Of a DNA stretch of 64,000 bases, positions 50,307 through 57,796 are shown piece by piece. The notes beneath the pieces are model-generated. The model did not search any database and had not been told where the DNA came from. It saw nothing but the letters and a program-made list of their open reading frames with translations. This DNA comes from G963668655 sp963668655. GTDB taxonomy: Bacteria > Myxococcota_A > SURF-8. The stretch spans positions 1 through 64,000 of the forward strand of contig CAXXPQ010000001.1 of assembly GCA_963668655.2 (NCBI GenBank). Reading direction: 5' to 3'. A program made the position numbers and the translations under genes. The stretch's first letter is position 1; each line of letters opens with the position of its first letter.

Positions 50307-51414
50307 CCCCGGCAATTATAGCATAAGCACTCAGGCCGCATATCTGATTTTCCTGTGATCGACATATTTCCGTACCCGACCGGAACTCTTTTGCAACATA
50401 CGCATGTGCGAGACGATTTTCTTTTTCAAGTGAGATTCGTTACGAGCCGGCTCCCTCGAATGCACGCCCGCCTTCAGGTCGCAATTGAGAAGTTCGTCCG
50501 GATTCAGTTCCGGCGAATAGGACGGCAGGTAGAAGACCTCGATCTCGCTCCGATGCGTCGTCAGCCACTCTTTCACAATCTTTGCGTGATGTACCCGCAG
50601 GTTGTCCAGGATCACGAAGATCTTCCGCCCGGCGTCCCGGATCAATCGCCTAAAGAACTTGATAAGACGTTGGGCATTCATCGCTTTGTCGTAAATCATG
50701 AAACGCACCTTGCCCTGGTTCGTCACGGTGGAGATCATGTTCGCCGAAACGCGCTTCGCGTTGATCCGCTGCTCCGGCGTCTTGCCTTTCGGCGCGTAGC
50801 CGCGCCCGTACTGGCTGTCCGAGCGAAGCCCCGTTTCGTCCGCCCAATGAATCTCGGCCCCTTCCTGCTTCGCACGTTCGTGAATGGCCGGATACTCTTC
50901 ATCCAGCCAGCGCTGCACCGCCTTCGGATTCTGTTCGTAAGCCCGCTTCAAGGGCTTCTGCGGCGTGAAACCCCAGCGCTTCAGATAGTCACCAACCGTA
51001 CGGATCGGCATCTTGAGGCCAAAGAGCTTGTGGATCAACTCCACCACGGTTCGGCGCGTCCATAGAGCGAAGGTCATTTTCAACTGATCGGGTGTTTTCT
51101 CGGCGATAAGGACACGCAATTCGCTTTCCTGTTCGGCCGAAAGACGACGTTTCTGTCCCTGTTTGCGCCCACGCTTGGAGGGATGAAGCGCTTCGAATCC
51201 TCCTTTTCGATACAGCGCCCACCACTTGTCAACGGTGGATTTCCCCACGCCGAAAGCGCTTGCCACAGCCTTGACCGTATGACCTGTTCTCCTCATTCGG
51301 ATCGCCCGTTTGCGCAGACCGTACAACTCTTTTCCGGTTAAACGTAGGTTCTCGTTTTTCATGCATTCAGTATATCACAAGCACCCGATGAAACCTACGT
51401 TATAATTGCCGGGT
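50307..51414 (-). mobile_element. Intact IS630-family insertion sequence
   Basis: 1108 bp. The two ends carry a perfect 13-bp inverted repeat, CCCGGCAATTATA at 50308-50320 and its complement at 51401-51413. Direct TA dinucleotides flank it (50305-50306 and 51415-51416), the target duplication typical of IS630/Tc1-mariner elements. One full-length transposase gene fills it. Confidence 0.92.
50331..51362 (-). CDS. IS630-family transposase
   Basis: 343 residues. N-terminal helix-turn-helix (AVASAFGVGKSTVDKWWALYRKGG, about 33-56) with winged-helix region, then a DDE catalytic domain: first Asp in IHWADETGLRSD, second in FVILDNLRVHHA, and the third acidic residue in LPSYSPELNPDE. The length is normal and the frame intact, so the element may be active. 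The product would act on the terminal repeats at 50307 and 51414. Confidence 0.95.
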   Translation of the reverse strand: MKNENLRLTGKELYGLRKRAIRMRRTGHTVKAVASAFGVGKSTVDKWWALYRKGGFEALHPSKRGRKQGQKRRLSAEQESELRVLIAEKTPDQLKMTFALWTRRTVVELIHKLFGLKMPIRTVGDYLKRWGFTPQKPLKRAYEQNPKAVQRWLDEEYPAIHERAKQEGAEIHWADETGLRSDSQYGRGYAPKGKTPEQRINAKRVSANMISTVTNQGKVRFMIYDKAMNAQRLIKFFRRLIRDAGRKIFVILDNLRVHHAKIVKEWLTTHRSEIEVFYLPSYSPELNPDELLNCDLKAGVHSREPARNESHLKKKIVSHMRMLQKSSGRVRKYVDHRKIRYAA

Positions 51415-51440
51415 TAAGAGTAATCTCTCTACCATCGTTT

Positions 51441-51662
51441 TCAGTGAGGGTTCGATTCCGGGCCATCCAGGACGCGCACCATCTGCTTTTCCCAGTATTC
51501 CAGATCGTCGCGATAGGCGAACACGCGCGCGCGCCAGCGCCGGATCAGCCGCCGGAAACCCGGATCCTCCCGGCTCCAGCGCCGGACGGTGGATTCGTGG
51601 ACGCCGTAAAACGACGCGATGCCCCACCAGCTCCATATTTTCTCACGCTCGGTGCCGTTCAT
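51441..51662 (-). CDS. Small HTH-like protein, phage-type
   Basis: 73 residues. Contains a putative helix-turn-helix (SWWGIASFYGVHESTVRRWSRED, about residues 10-32), the sort seen in phage small terminase subunits and excisionases. The C-terminal half is a basic helix (RRLIRRWRARVFAYRDDLEYWEKQM). The start overlaps the end of the preceding gene by 20 bp, and AAAGGGGG lies near it. Last gene of a three-gene minus-strand operon. Role unproven. Confidence 0.55.
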   Translation of the reverse strand: MNGTEREKIWSWWGIASFYGVHESTVRRWSREDPGFRRLIRRWRARVFAYRDDLEYWEKQMVRVLDGPESNPH

Positions 51663-52020
51663 GGTTCCCCCTTTCCTCCTCTTCGCTTCGCACCAGCCCC
51701 AGTTTCTCGAAAACGGGCGCAAGTTCCCGCCGGATGGCGTACCGCCGCCGATGGAAGGCGTTGCGGTTTTCCATTCCGGCCTCCTGGAAGTCGTCGGCCA
51801 ACAGAACGCGGCGCCTGTTTTCCGGAAGATCCCGCACGATGTCGTCGATGCGTTTCCACAGCACCGCAGGTTCCCCGAGGATCCGATCCAGGTCGTTGCG
51901 CCTCGTACCGCGGACGCGTTCCCTGGGACGGGCGGCGGAAAGCGGCGGGCGAAACCCGATACGGGCCGTCAGACGATACCACTTCAGGGCCTGAAGGACG
52001 CTTTCGAAGGGCGCGCTCAT
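51643..52020 (-). CDS. Small basic protein, perhaps phage-type regulator
   Basis: 125 residues. AAAGGAGTGACGCC precedes the ATG, which overlaps the stop of the upstream gene by 4 bp. The middle and C-terminal part (IDDIVRDLPENRRRVLLADDFQEAG...NAFHRRRYAIRRELAPVFEKLGLV) has the helix spacing of ArpU/RinA-like phage activators or sigma region 4, but conserved residues are too few to name it. Very Arg-rich. Confidence 0.5.
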   Translation of the reverse strand: MSAPFESVLQALKWYRLTARIGFRPPLSAARPRERVRGTRRNDLDRILGEPAVLWKRIDDIVRDLPENRRRVLLADDFQEAGMENRNAFHRRRYAIRRELAPVFEKLGLVRSEEEERGNHERHRA

Positions 52021-52538
52021 GGCGTCACTCCTTTCGCAGCCGCCCCACGCGTGGGAAGGCCGCCGTCTCCGTTTTCGGATCTCCGCCTCCCTGCGGCCTC
52101 GCCCCCGGCCTCCAGAGCCTCGGGATGCTGGCACTCCCGGAGGCTCCCCCCGCAACCCGTCGCCGCGAGGCCGCCCGTCCGGTCCATTTCCGCCATGCAC
52201 CAGGCCACGGACAGATAGAGCGGACAGTCCGCGTCCTCCGGAAGTTCCGTGCGTTCCTCCAGGCAGGAGCGACACAGCACCGGGTTCCGGGTCTCCGCCC
52301 CGCAATGCAGGCAGGGCCGGGTTTCCGGTTCGTCCTCCCCATTCATCGGCGGACGCACGAAGCCGTCGATGGGCGTCCGGCGGGGTTCTCCGAAAAGCGG
52401 AACCGGTGTGCGGGCCGTTTCCACCGCCAGACGCTCGGCCAGCCAGTCGGAAAAAACGTCGAAGGCCTCGGAAGCCGGATCCGTCGAACCGCCGGGACGG
52501 AAGGAAAGGGCGTCTGGAAAACCGTAGGATCGTGTCAT
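52017..52538 (-). CDS. Zinc-ribbon protein, unknown
   Basis: 173 residues, first gene of the operon; AGGAGG lies 6 nt upstream of the ATG. One clear feature is a four-Cys knuckle, CLHCGAETRNPVLCRSC (about residues 75-91), a likely zinc site, followed by an acidic helix and a low-complexity tail. The N-terminal 70 residues (SFRPGGSTDPASEAFDVFSDW...) are not recognised. Its context suggests a mobile-element accessory protein; that is inference. Confidence 0.5.
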   Translation of the reverse strand: MTRSYGFPDALSFRPGGSTDPASEAFDVFSDWLAERLAVETARTPVPLFGEPRRTPIDGFVRPPMNGEDEPETRPCLHCGAETRNPVLCRSCLEERTELPEDADCPLYLSVAWCMAEMDRTGGLAATGCGGSLRECQHPEALEAGGEAAGRRRSENGDGGLPTRGAAAKGVTP

Positions 52539-52729
52539 GACAGCCTCCTGTTGATCGAGGGAAAGCAAAGATCGGTGCTCCAAAACTATACTTAATAATA
52601 AGTGTGGCCTGTGCCGTAATACGTCTCAAGCAAAAGCGATTTTTCGTGAGATTTTTCTAGTAACAGGAATACAAGTCGTGATATTAGCTAGTTACGTAAT
52701 ATTCTCTCCCGTGCGTTTTTTTCTTGGCC

Positions 52730-52763
52730 TGGACACGAGCATACTATATTACTATCCTATAGT
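52730..52763 (+). promoter_or_regulatory. Promoter and palindromic operator of the XRE-peptidase pair
   Basis: TGGACA (52730-52735), 17-bp spacer, TATCCT (52753-52758). An inverted repeat ACTATA-N9-TATAGT (52743-52763) covers the -10 box. A repressor bound there would block transcription, fitting autoregulation by the XRE protein encoded directly downstream. A second near-palindrome, ACTTAATAATAAGT, lies at about 52590-52603 ahead of the divergent operon. Confidence 0.55.
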
Positions 52764-52775
52764 CACGGAGGATCC

Positions 52776-53156
52776 ATGAAGTTAGGCGAATCCATCCGCA
52801 ATGCTCGACGAAAGACGGGCGTCACCCAGGCCGAACTGGCCCGACAAATCGGCTGCACCGAAGGCTACGTCGCCCACATCGAGCACGGCCGCTCCTTGCC
52901 GTCCGAACTGAAGCTTTTGCACATCTGCGACGTGCTGGGACTGGACAAGCGCCGGGCCATCCGGCTGCGCCAGCAGGAAAAGGCCCATGACCAGGCCCGT
53001 CCCTATTACGAGGAAAACCGCGAGGAAACCTTCTTCTTCCGCGACGGACACCGACTGACCCGGCAGCAGATGGATTACGCCATCAAGGTCATCCGCGCCG
53101 TGGAAAACGACGAACGCGTGCGAAACGCCATCGACCTGCTCATCGGAGAGGATTGA
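52776..53156 (+). CDS. XRE-family HTH regulator
   Basis: 126 residues. N-terminal Cro/CI-type helix-turn-helix (IRNARRKTGVTQAELARQIGCTEGYVAHIEHGRSLPS, residues 8-44), then a second helical part with no known domain. ACGGAGGATCC precedes the ATG. It is paired, one base apart, with an ImmA/IrrE peptidase and is divergent from a small-gene operon, the classical layout of ImmR/ImmA switches in integrative elements and prophages, where the peptidase destroys the repressor. Confidence 0.85.
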   Translation: MKLGESIRNARRKTGVTQAELARQIGCTEGYVAHIEHGRSLPSELKLLHICDVLGLDKRRAIRLRQQEKAHDQARPYYEENREETFFFRDGHRLTRQQMDYAIKVIRAVENDERVRNAIDLLIGED

Positions 53157-53157
53157 C

Positions 53158-53703
53158 ATGCCCGAAAACAAACTGGCCCGCTTTCTCGCCATCGTTCGCC
53201 TGGCCGACCGCCTCCTGCGTGACGCGGGAATCCGTGAGCCGCCCGTCACCACCGATCTGATCCACCGCGTCCATCCGGAGCTTTCCGTGCGCCCGGCCGC
53301 GCTCGGTTCCGTGGGCTCCTCGTTGAAGATCGAGGGCGGGGCGGACGGCCGTTCCATCCCCGCCATCTACGTCAACGAGCGGCACTCCATTCCCCGCCAG
53401 CGCTTCGGCATCGCCCACGAATACGGGCACTATCTGCTGCACCACCGCCGCGTGCTCGAAGGCGAACCGCCCGCGGGCCGGGCGGCCGAACAGGAGGCCG
53501 ACCTCTTCGCCGGAAGCCTTCTGGCCCCGGCCTGGATGCTGGATCTCCTGGCCCCGGCCATCGACTATCGCCCCGAGGCCAAGGCGGACCTGGACCGCCT
53601 CACGTTGAAGCTGGCCTCGAAATTCAACGTCAGCCGCACCTGCATGGCCCGGGCGCTCTTTCAGTTGCACCACCTGCGCAAGGCCCTGGTCCAGGCCCCG
53701 TGA
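53158..53703 (+). CDS. ImmA/IrrE-family metallopeptidase
   Basis: 181 residues. Zinc-peptidase motif HEYGHYLLHH with His87, Glu88 and His91, preceded by NERHSIPRQRFGIA and followed by the EQEADLFAGSLLAP helix containing the third ligand region (Glu, Asp). Members cleave XRE-type repressors in integrative elements, or regulate the radiation response (IrrE). The start codon is one base after the stop of the XRE gene, so the two are cotranslated. No phage structural genes are in the window, so the switch is a remnant, an autonomous toxin-antitoxin-like pair (HigA/COG2856 type), or controls the divergent operon. Confidence 0.88.
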   Translation: MPENKLARFLAIVRLADRLLRDAGIREPPVTTDLIHRVHPELSVRPAALGSVGSSLKIEGGADGRSIPAIYVNERHSIPRQRFGIAHEYGHYLLHHRRVLEGEPPAGRAAEQEADLFAGSLLAPAWMLDLLAPAIDYRPEAKADLDRLTLKLASKFNVSRTCMARALFQLHHLRKALVQAP

Positions 53704-54699
53704 TTTCCGGGCGGCTTTCGGAGCGCCGCGTTTCCGGCTTGGCGATGGGAGGATTTAGACGGGTTCTTAAATCACTGCTGTCCCAAACGAATCTGAATCC
53801 ACATAGCGTCCCTTGAAATCAGGGTGGATTTTGGACGGGAAACGCCGTTTCCCGAAGTTCTATCACATCGGACTGCGTGGCAAGATCTCCCGCAATACAT
53901 TGGCTAGAGCCAACGAGCGCCGCGACTGGCGCATCTACGCCGATCTCGCTCAGCCCCTGATACGGCGCGCTCGTGCGCTATACGCCGATGAAAAGCTCGC
54001 CGTCGATCTGGACGCCACAGCTTATGCGCTGGACACCACGGCGATTGACTTGAGTCTGTCACTCTTTCCCTGGGCCAAATTCACACGACGGGACGGATCG
54101 CTTCGACTCCACACACAGATGGATCTGTGCGGGCGGATTCCCACGTTCATCTCCATTACCGACGGCAAGAGCCAGGACAAACGCTTGCTGGATATTCTGC
54201 CTTTGGAGGCGGGCGCGTTTTACATCATGGATCGCGGCTATGTTGACTACGGGCGTATGCATCGCATCCATCGAGCCGGAGCTTTCTTTTTTCTCCGAGC
54301 CGGCAAGAATACCAGCACCAGGCGACTCTATTCACACCCTATCGACAAAAGCCTTGGTCTACGCGCCGATCAGACGGTGTCTTTCGTCGATTACTATTCG
54401 AAGAAGCGTTATCATGATCATTTGAGGCAAATCAACTGCACAGGTCCGGAATCGAAAACCCATTTTGTCTGGCTGACCAACAACTTCGATCTTCCGGCAA
54501 AAATGATCCCGGACTTGTATCGGCTGCGCTGGAGCATCGAGGTGTTTTTCAAGTGGATCAAACAGAATCTGCGCATCACGGCGTTTTATGGCCGTAGCGC
54601 CAATGCGGTGAAAACGCAGGTTTGGATTTCGATCACGGTTTATAGCCACTATTAATAGAAATGCGCTACGGGGGGTATTAATTCCATTCAAAATAAGGT

Positions 54700-55080
54700 A
54701 TGCTTGTGGGCATGCCTAACCTGAAGCGACCAGACACGACGAAAGGCGGGCTTGAGGAAGTCGAAGCGCAGTACCGCAAGGAGCGCGACGGGAAGTTGAA
54801 GGAGCGCCTCAACGCCATCCGCCTGTTGATGAAGGGACGCACACGCAAGGATGTGGCAGAAATCATCGGGGTTTCCGAGTCGGCCATCACGCGCTGGCGC
54901 CGGCGCTGGGATGAATTTGGAAGGGAGGGATTGAAAAGCCGACACCGTGGTCGCGCCTCGAAAGTGACGCCCGAGATGCGGGCGGAAATCGAAGACATCT
55001 TCGACATCCGCGAAACCATCAACGGGCGTAAGATCACGGCCATCGCCATTCGCGGCCACCTTAAAAAAAACACCGATTAG
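54700..55080 (+). CDS. IS630-type transposase OrfA
   Basis: 126 residues, DNA-binding part. Helix-turn-helix RKDVAEIIGVSESAITRWRRRWDEFGREGL (about 48-77) followed by a second HTH-like segment. The real start is probably the second ATG (54712), giving MPNLKRPDTTK. It ends just after a run of eight A (55063-55070) in LKKNTD. A -1 slip there enters the OrfB frame (reading K-H-R-L-E-I-S-Y-S-H), giving an OrfAB fusion with the catalytic domain. Confidence 0.85.
   Translation: MLVGMPNLKRPDTTKGGLEEVEAQYRKERDGKLKERLNAIRLLMKGRTRKDVAEIIGVSESAITRWRRRWDEFGREGLKSRHRGRASKVTPEMRAEIEDIFDIRETINGRKITAIAIRGHLKKNTD
55063..55070 (+). promoter_or_regulatory. Slippery A8 for -1 ribosomal frameshifting
   Basis: CTT AAA AAA AAC: the two AAA codons allow tRNA-Lys to shift back one base. 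The shift moves from the OrfA frame (stop at 55078-55080) to the frame of OrfB, which has no stop between the A run and its first listed Met. This is the classical IS-type frameshift signal; stimulatory structure downstream was not assessed. Confidence 0.75.
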
Positions 55081-55097
55081 AGATCAGCTACTCGCAC

Positions 55098-55721
55098 GTG
55101 TGCTACGTGCTGCGGCAGATGGGCTATCGCTACCTGCGCCCGCGTCCGTGGCCGGACAAACAAGACCAGGCGATGCGCGCGCGTTTCCAGGAGCTTTTGT
55201 CCGCGCTCGAATCCGATCCGGAGATCGAGATCTGGTATCAGGACGAAAGCGGGGTGATGGGCGATCCCAAGCCGCGGCGCATTCTGGCCAAACGCGGCTC
55301 CAAGCCGACAATGCCGTACACGGGCAAGCACATCAAGGACAACATCGTGGGGGCTGTTTGTCCTGAAAACGGGGCTTTCTTTAGCCTGATTCTGCCGGTT
55401 GTGAACACGGAGAGTTTTCAGATTTTCTTGGATCACATGCAGAAGGAGATCGGCTCGGGGCGGGTGGTGATGATTATGGACAACGCAAGCTGGCATAAGA
55501 CGAAAGCCTTGCACTGGGGCCGGATCGAGCCACTGTATCTGCCTCCGTACTCGCCGGACTTCAATCCTATCGAGCGTATCTGGCTGGTGATGAAAAACCG
55601 GTTCTTCAGTCAGTTCATTGCAAGGAATCATGCCGAATTGACGGATCACCTGATGGAAGCGCTGCGCTCCTTCATGCAAAACCCGGCGCTTTGCCGCTCC
55701 ATCTGCGGTGGCGCAAAATGA
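55098..55721 (+). CDS. IS630-type transposase OrfB (DDE domain)
   Basis: 207 residues as an independent frame, but it continues upstream to the A8 slip site and is likely produced only as the fused OrfAB. DDE residues: Asp in IEIWYQDESGVMGD, Asp in VVMIMDNASWHKT, Glu in LPPYSPDFNPIERIW. The frame is intact, so the element may be mobile and would be the younger of the two nested elements. Confidence 0.88.
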   Translation: MCYVLRQMGYRYLRPRPWPDKQDQAMRARFQELLSALESDPEIEIWYQDESGVMGDPKPRRILAKRGSKPTMPYTGKHIKDNIVGAVCPENGAFFSLILPVVNTESFQIFLDHMQKEIGSGRVVMIMDNASWHKTKALHWGRIEPLYLPPYSPDFNPIERIWLVMKNRFFSQFIARNHAELTDHLMEALRSFMQNPALCRSICGGAK

Positions 55722-55965
55722 GTAATACTGACTCTATCTGCTGGTGGCGATTCTGAAAAAGGAACTGAATCTCGATCCCAGCCTGATGACGATTCTACAG
55801 ATTTTGAGCGTCACGCTTTTCGAAAAAAGCCCCATTTTGCAGGTGCTGAACGTAAACGCTTCCCTGCCAAGCAATGCCCCTTTCGGTAAGCAGTTGGAAT
55901 TATTCGACAGTTAACGGGACAGATGTGGTCTCCGAGCTGGTCCACGTATTTTTGCAGAAATTTGT

Positions 55966-55989
55966 GGAGCATGTCTCCCGACATGCTCC
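55966..55989. repeat. Perfect 10-bp hairpin behind the IS4 end
   Basis: GGAGCATGTC (55966-55975) and its complement GACATGCTCC (55980-55989) around a TCCC loop. No T tract follows. It lies between the IS4 end and the hisC terminator; its origin (IS or chromosome) is unclear. Confidence 0.6.
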
Positions 55990-56031
55990 AACATTGGAAG
56001 CCCTCGGGCGGAAAGCGGCCCGACGCCGCAC

Positions 56032-56061
56032 AAAAAAGCCACCCGGTTTCGCCGGGCGGCT
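56032..56061 (-). terminator. Intrinsic terminator of hisC
   Basis: Stem AGCCACCCGG/CCGGGCGGCT (56037-56046 with 56052-56061, one mismatch) with a 5-nt loop. On the minus strand it is followed by six T residues (A run 56032-56037). Confidence 0.82.
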
Positions 56062-56106
56062 TGAAGGATTTTTTGGAAGGAAGCCGGTCGCGCCGTCGCG
56101 CGGGGG

Positions 56107-57282
56107 TCAGTCGTGCTTGGATTCCATCATGCCCAGATTCACCAGGACGCGTTCGAAACGCCGGATGATGCGCGAGGTCTGTTCCACCGTGCCCACGTTC
56201 AGCCGGAAACAGCCCTCCAGTTGCGGGAAACTGCTGCGGTCGCGCACGTATACGCCGGCTTCGGCCAGCGCCTCCACCACGTCCTTGACCCGTTCCACCC
56301 GGATCATGACGAAATTGGCGGGAGTGTTGCGAAAGTCCAGGCCGTTGTGCTCGCACCAGCGCGCCAGAAGCTCCTTGGATTCGCCCACCTCGTCGATATA
56401 GCGCCGATAGTAATCCATGTCTTCCAGCACGGCGCCCGCCGCCACCTGGGCGAGCTGGTTGACGCTCTTGGGGTTGTACAGCCGCCCCAACTGCCGGGAG
56501 GTGTAGGGCTGGGTGACCAGGTAGCCCACGCGCAGGCCCGCCAGGCCGTAAGCCTTGGAGAAACTGCGGGTGACGATGATGTTCTCGTATCCGCCCACCA
56601 GGTCCACCGCCGACACGCCGGCGAACTCCGCATAGGCCTCGTCCACCAGAATCACCGCGTGGGGCGCGGATTGGGCCAGCTTCTCGATCTCTTCGTTGGT
56701 GAAAAGCTGCCCGGTGGGATTGTTGGGATTGACCACGTAAACGATCTTGGTCTGGTCCGTGACCTGCGCGATCAGTTCTTCCATGTCGGCGGCGAAGGGA
56801 TCGTTGAAATGCAGTTTATCGATCACCGCGCCCCGGCTTTTGGCGAAAAGCAGAAAATGGGTATAGGTCGGATACGGGCTCAACACCCGGTCGCCGGGGT
56901 TGAGGTAGGTCTTGCAGATCAGGTCCAGGGCGTCGTCGCTGCCGTTGGTGACCAGGATGTGGTCGGCCGGATAGCCCACGTGGGTCTGGAGCTTCAGGCG
57001 CAGGTCCGTGGAGAAAAGCTGGGGATAGATGTTCAGTCCCACCGGGCCGTCCAGATAGGCCAGCACCGCCTTGCGCACGTGGGGCGAGGGCGGAATGGTG
57101 GACTCGTTCCAGTCCAGCTTGAAGTGCTCCATCTCCGGCCGCTCCGTCATGCGGGGAAGCGAGGAGACGGGTTCGTAGGGCTGGATATCCCGCGTGGTTT
57201 CCGCGACTTCCGGACGGAAACGATCGATCAGGCGCACGCCCTTTCTGGTTTCCTGGATCTTCTTTGCCGGTCTGGCGCTCAT
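56107..57282 (-). CDS. hisC: Histidinol-phosphate aminotransferase (HisC-like)
   Basis: PLP enzyme of fold type I, subgroup HisC, using histidinol phosphate and 2-oxoglutarate; related members act on aromatic amino acids or cobalamin precursors. 391 residues from the ATG at 57282, chosen for GGTGA 5 nt upstream; starts at 57300 and 57339 are possible. Motifs: KLDWNES near the N-terminus, NGSDDALDLI, NPNNPTGQLF (cofactor-ring Asn), VDEAYAEF (Asp), and the Schiff-base Lys in TRSFSKAYGLAGLR. The N-terminal extension before KLDWNE is longer than usual. No other his gene is near. It has its own promoter and terminator. Confidence 0.88.
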   Translation of the reverse strand: MSARPAKKIQETRKGVRLIDRFRPEVAETTRDIQPYEPVSSLPRMTERPEMEHFKLDWNESTIPPSPHVRKAVLAYLDGPVGLNIYPQLFSTDLRLKLQTHVGYPADHILVTNGSDDALDLICKTYLNPGDRVLSPYPTYTHFLLFAKSRGAVIDKLHFNDPFAADMEELIAQVTDQTKIVYVVNPNNPTGQLFTNEEIEKLAQSAPHAVILVDEAYAEFAGVSAVDLVGGYENIIVTRSFSKAYGLAGLRVGYLVTQPYTSRQLGRLYNPKSVNQLAQVAAGAVLEDMDYYRRYIDEVGESKELLARWCEHNGLDFRNTPANFVMIRVERVKDVVEALAEAGVYVRDRSSFPQLEGCFRLNVGTVEQTSRIIRRFERVLVNLGMMESKHD

Positions 57283-57796
57283 GGTTTCACCCGTAAGCAT
57301 ACGGGGTTCTTTCCCCGGAGAGGCGGGATCGAACCACATGGAGAGTCTTTGTTTTTTCGAAAAAGCCGACGATCCGACCTTTCCCGAACACGCACTTCAC
57401 GGGCGCATTGTAGCCAAAGAGCGGGAAGATGTCAATCAAAACCGAATGTTTCTCCAATGACCCCCGAACGGAAACGCCGATCTAAGTTCCTGAATACAAA
57501 GTCGATTTCTCTGGCTTCCGTACGCTCGGGCCTTGGCGGATTCCGGACGGCCCGCCGCTGTCGTAACCGGGGATACAGAAAAAACGTATCGGCGGCGAAG
57601 GAGAAAAAGCTCGCGAAACAGGGAAAAATCGAAGGAAAATATGGGATTTTCTTGTTGATCCCTTGTCCGGCTTATGCTAAACAGAATGGCCGTTTTTCCC
57701 CACCCGGAGGAAAGCGGCAAGGGTAAAAGGGTTTGTGATTCCGCAAACCTGACGGGAAGAGAACGGACAAAGGGAGAAAGAAGGAGGAAGATTGAA
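57283..57796. other. Divergent intergenic region hisC / DGD lipoprotein
   Basis: 514 bp. The hisC promoter (57407-57435) is clear. For the plus strand a possible promoter lies at 57652-57680, with TTGTTG or TTGATC ahead of TATGCT/TAAACA, but no alignment is convincing. The alternative upstream hisC starts fall here. No other gene was seen. Confidence 0.55.
57407..57435 (-). promoter_or_regulatory. Promoter of hisC
   Basis: On the minus strand TTGACA (57435-57430), 17-bp spacer, TACAAT (57412-57407). Near-consensus. Confidence 0.8.

Larger units (their letters stand above)
54643..55734 (+). mobile_element. IS630-type element nested in the IS4 transposase
   Basis: 1092 bp flanked by TA duplications (54641-54642, 55735-55736); deleting the element and one TA restores the host gene (GTT TAT CTG CTG). 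The ends form an imperfect 27-bp inverted repeat: left TAGCCACTATTAATAG and onward, right end the complement with about eight mismatches, strongest at its GCGC-x-AC inner part. Two overlapping frames joined by a slippery A8 encode the transposase. It belongs to a different branch from the element at 50307-51414. Confidence 0.9.
53813..55914 (+). pseudogene. IS4-family transposase, truncated and interrupted
   Basis: The first part (53813-54642, about 276 residues) begins inside the usual protein at FPKFYHIGLRGKISRNTLARAN and includes the first Asp region (DATAYALDTTAIDLSLSLFPWAKF), the second (YIMDRGYVDYGRM) and the YREK-like region (YRLRWSIEVFFKWIKQNLRI). At ISITVY it is cut by an IS630-type insertion. 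The frame resumes at 55737 with LLVAILKKELNLDPSLM and ends ...GKQLELFDS at 55912-55914, matching the normal C-terminus of this family. The N-terminal quarter is absent. The catalytic residues survive, but no full protein can be made. Confidence 0.88.
53778..55922 (+). mobile_element. IS4-family element, internally deleted and split by an IS
   Basis: Terminal CTGTCCC (53778-53784) and its complement GGGACAG (55916-55922) mark the likely ends. Removing the nested element (54643-55734 plus one TA) restores a continuous 3' transposase frame. The left part between the terminal repeat and the first recognisable transposase residues is only about 60 bp, so roughly 300 bp coding the N-terminus are missing. 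The element is therefore defective twice over. Ends are assigned by eye and have moderate certainty. Confidence 0.7.

Noticed and set aside
51441..53703. Complete prophage or restriction/defence island
   Set aside because: No integrase, structural, nuclease or methylase genes are visible; only a regulatory pair and three small proteins.
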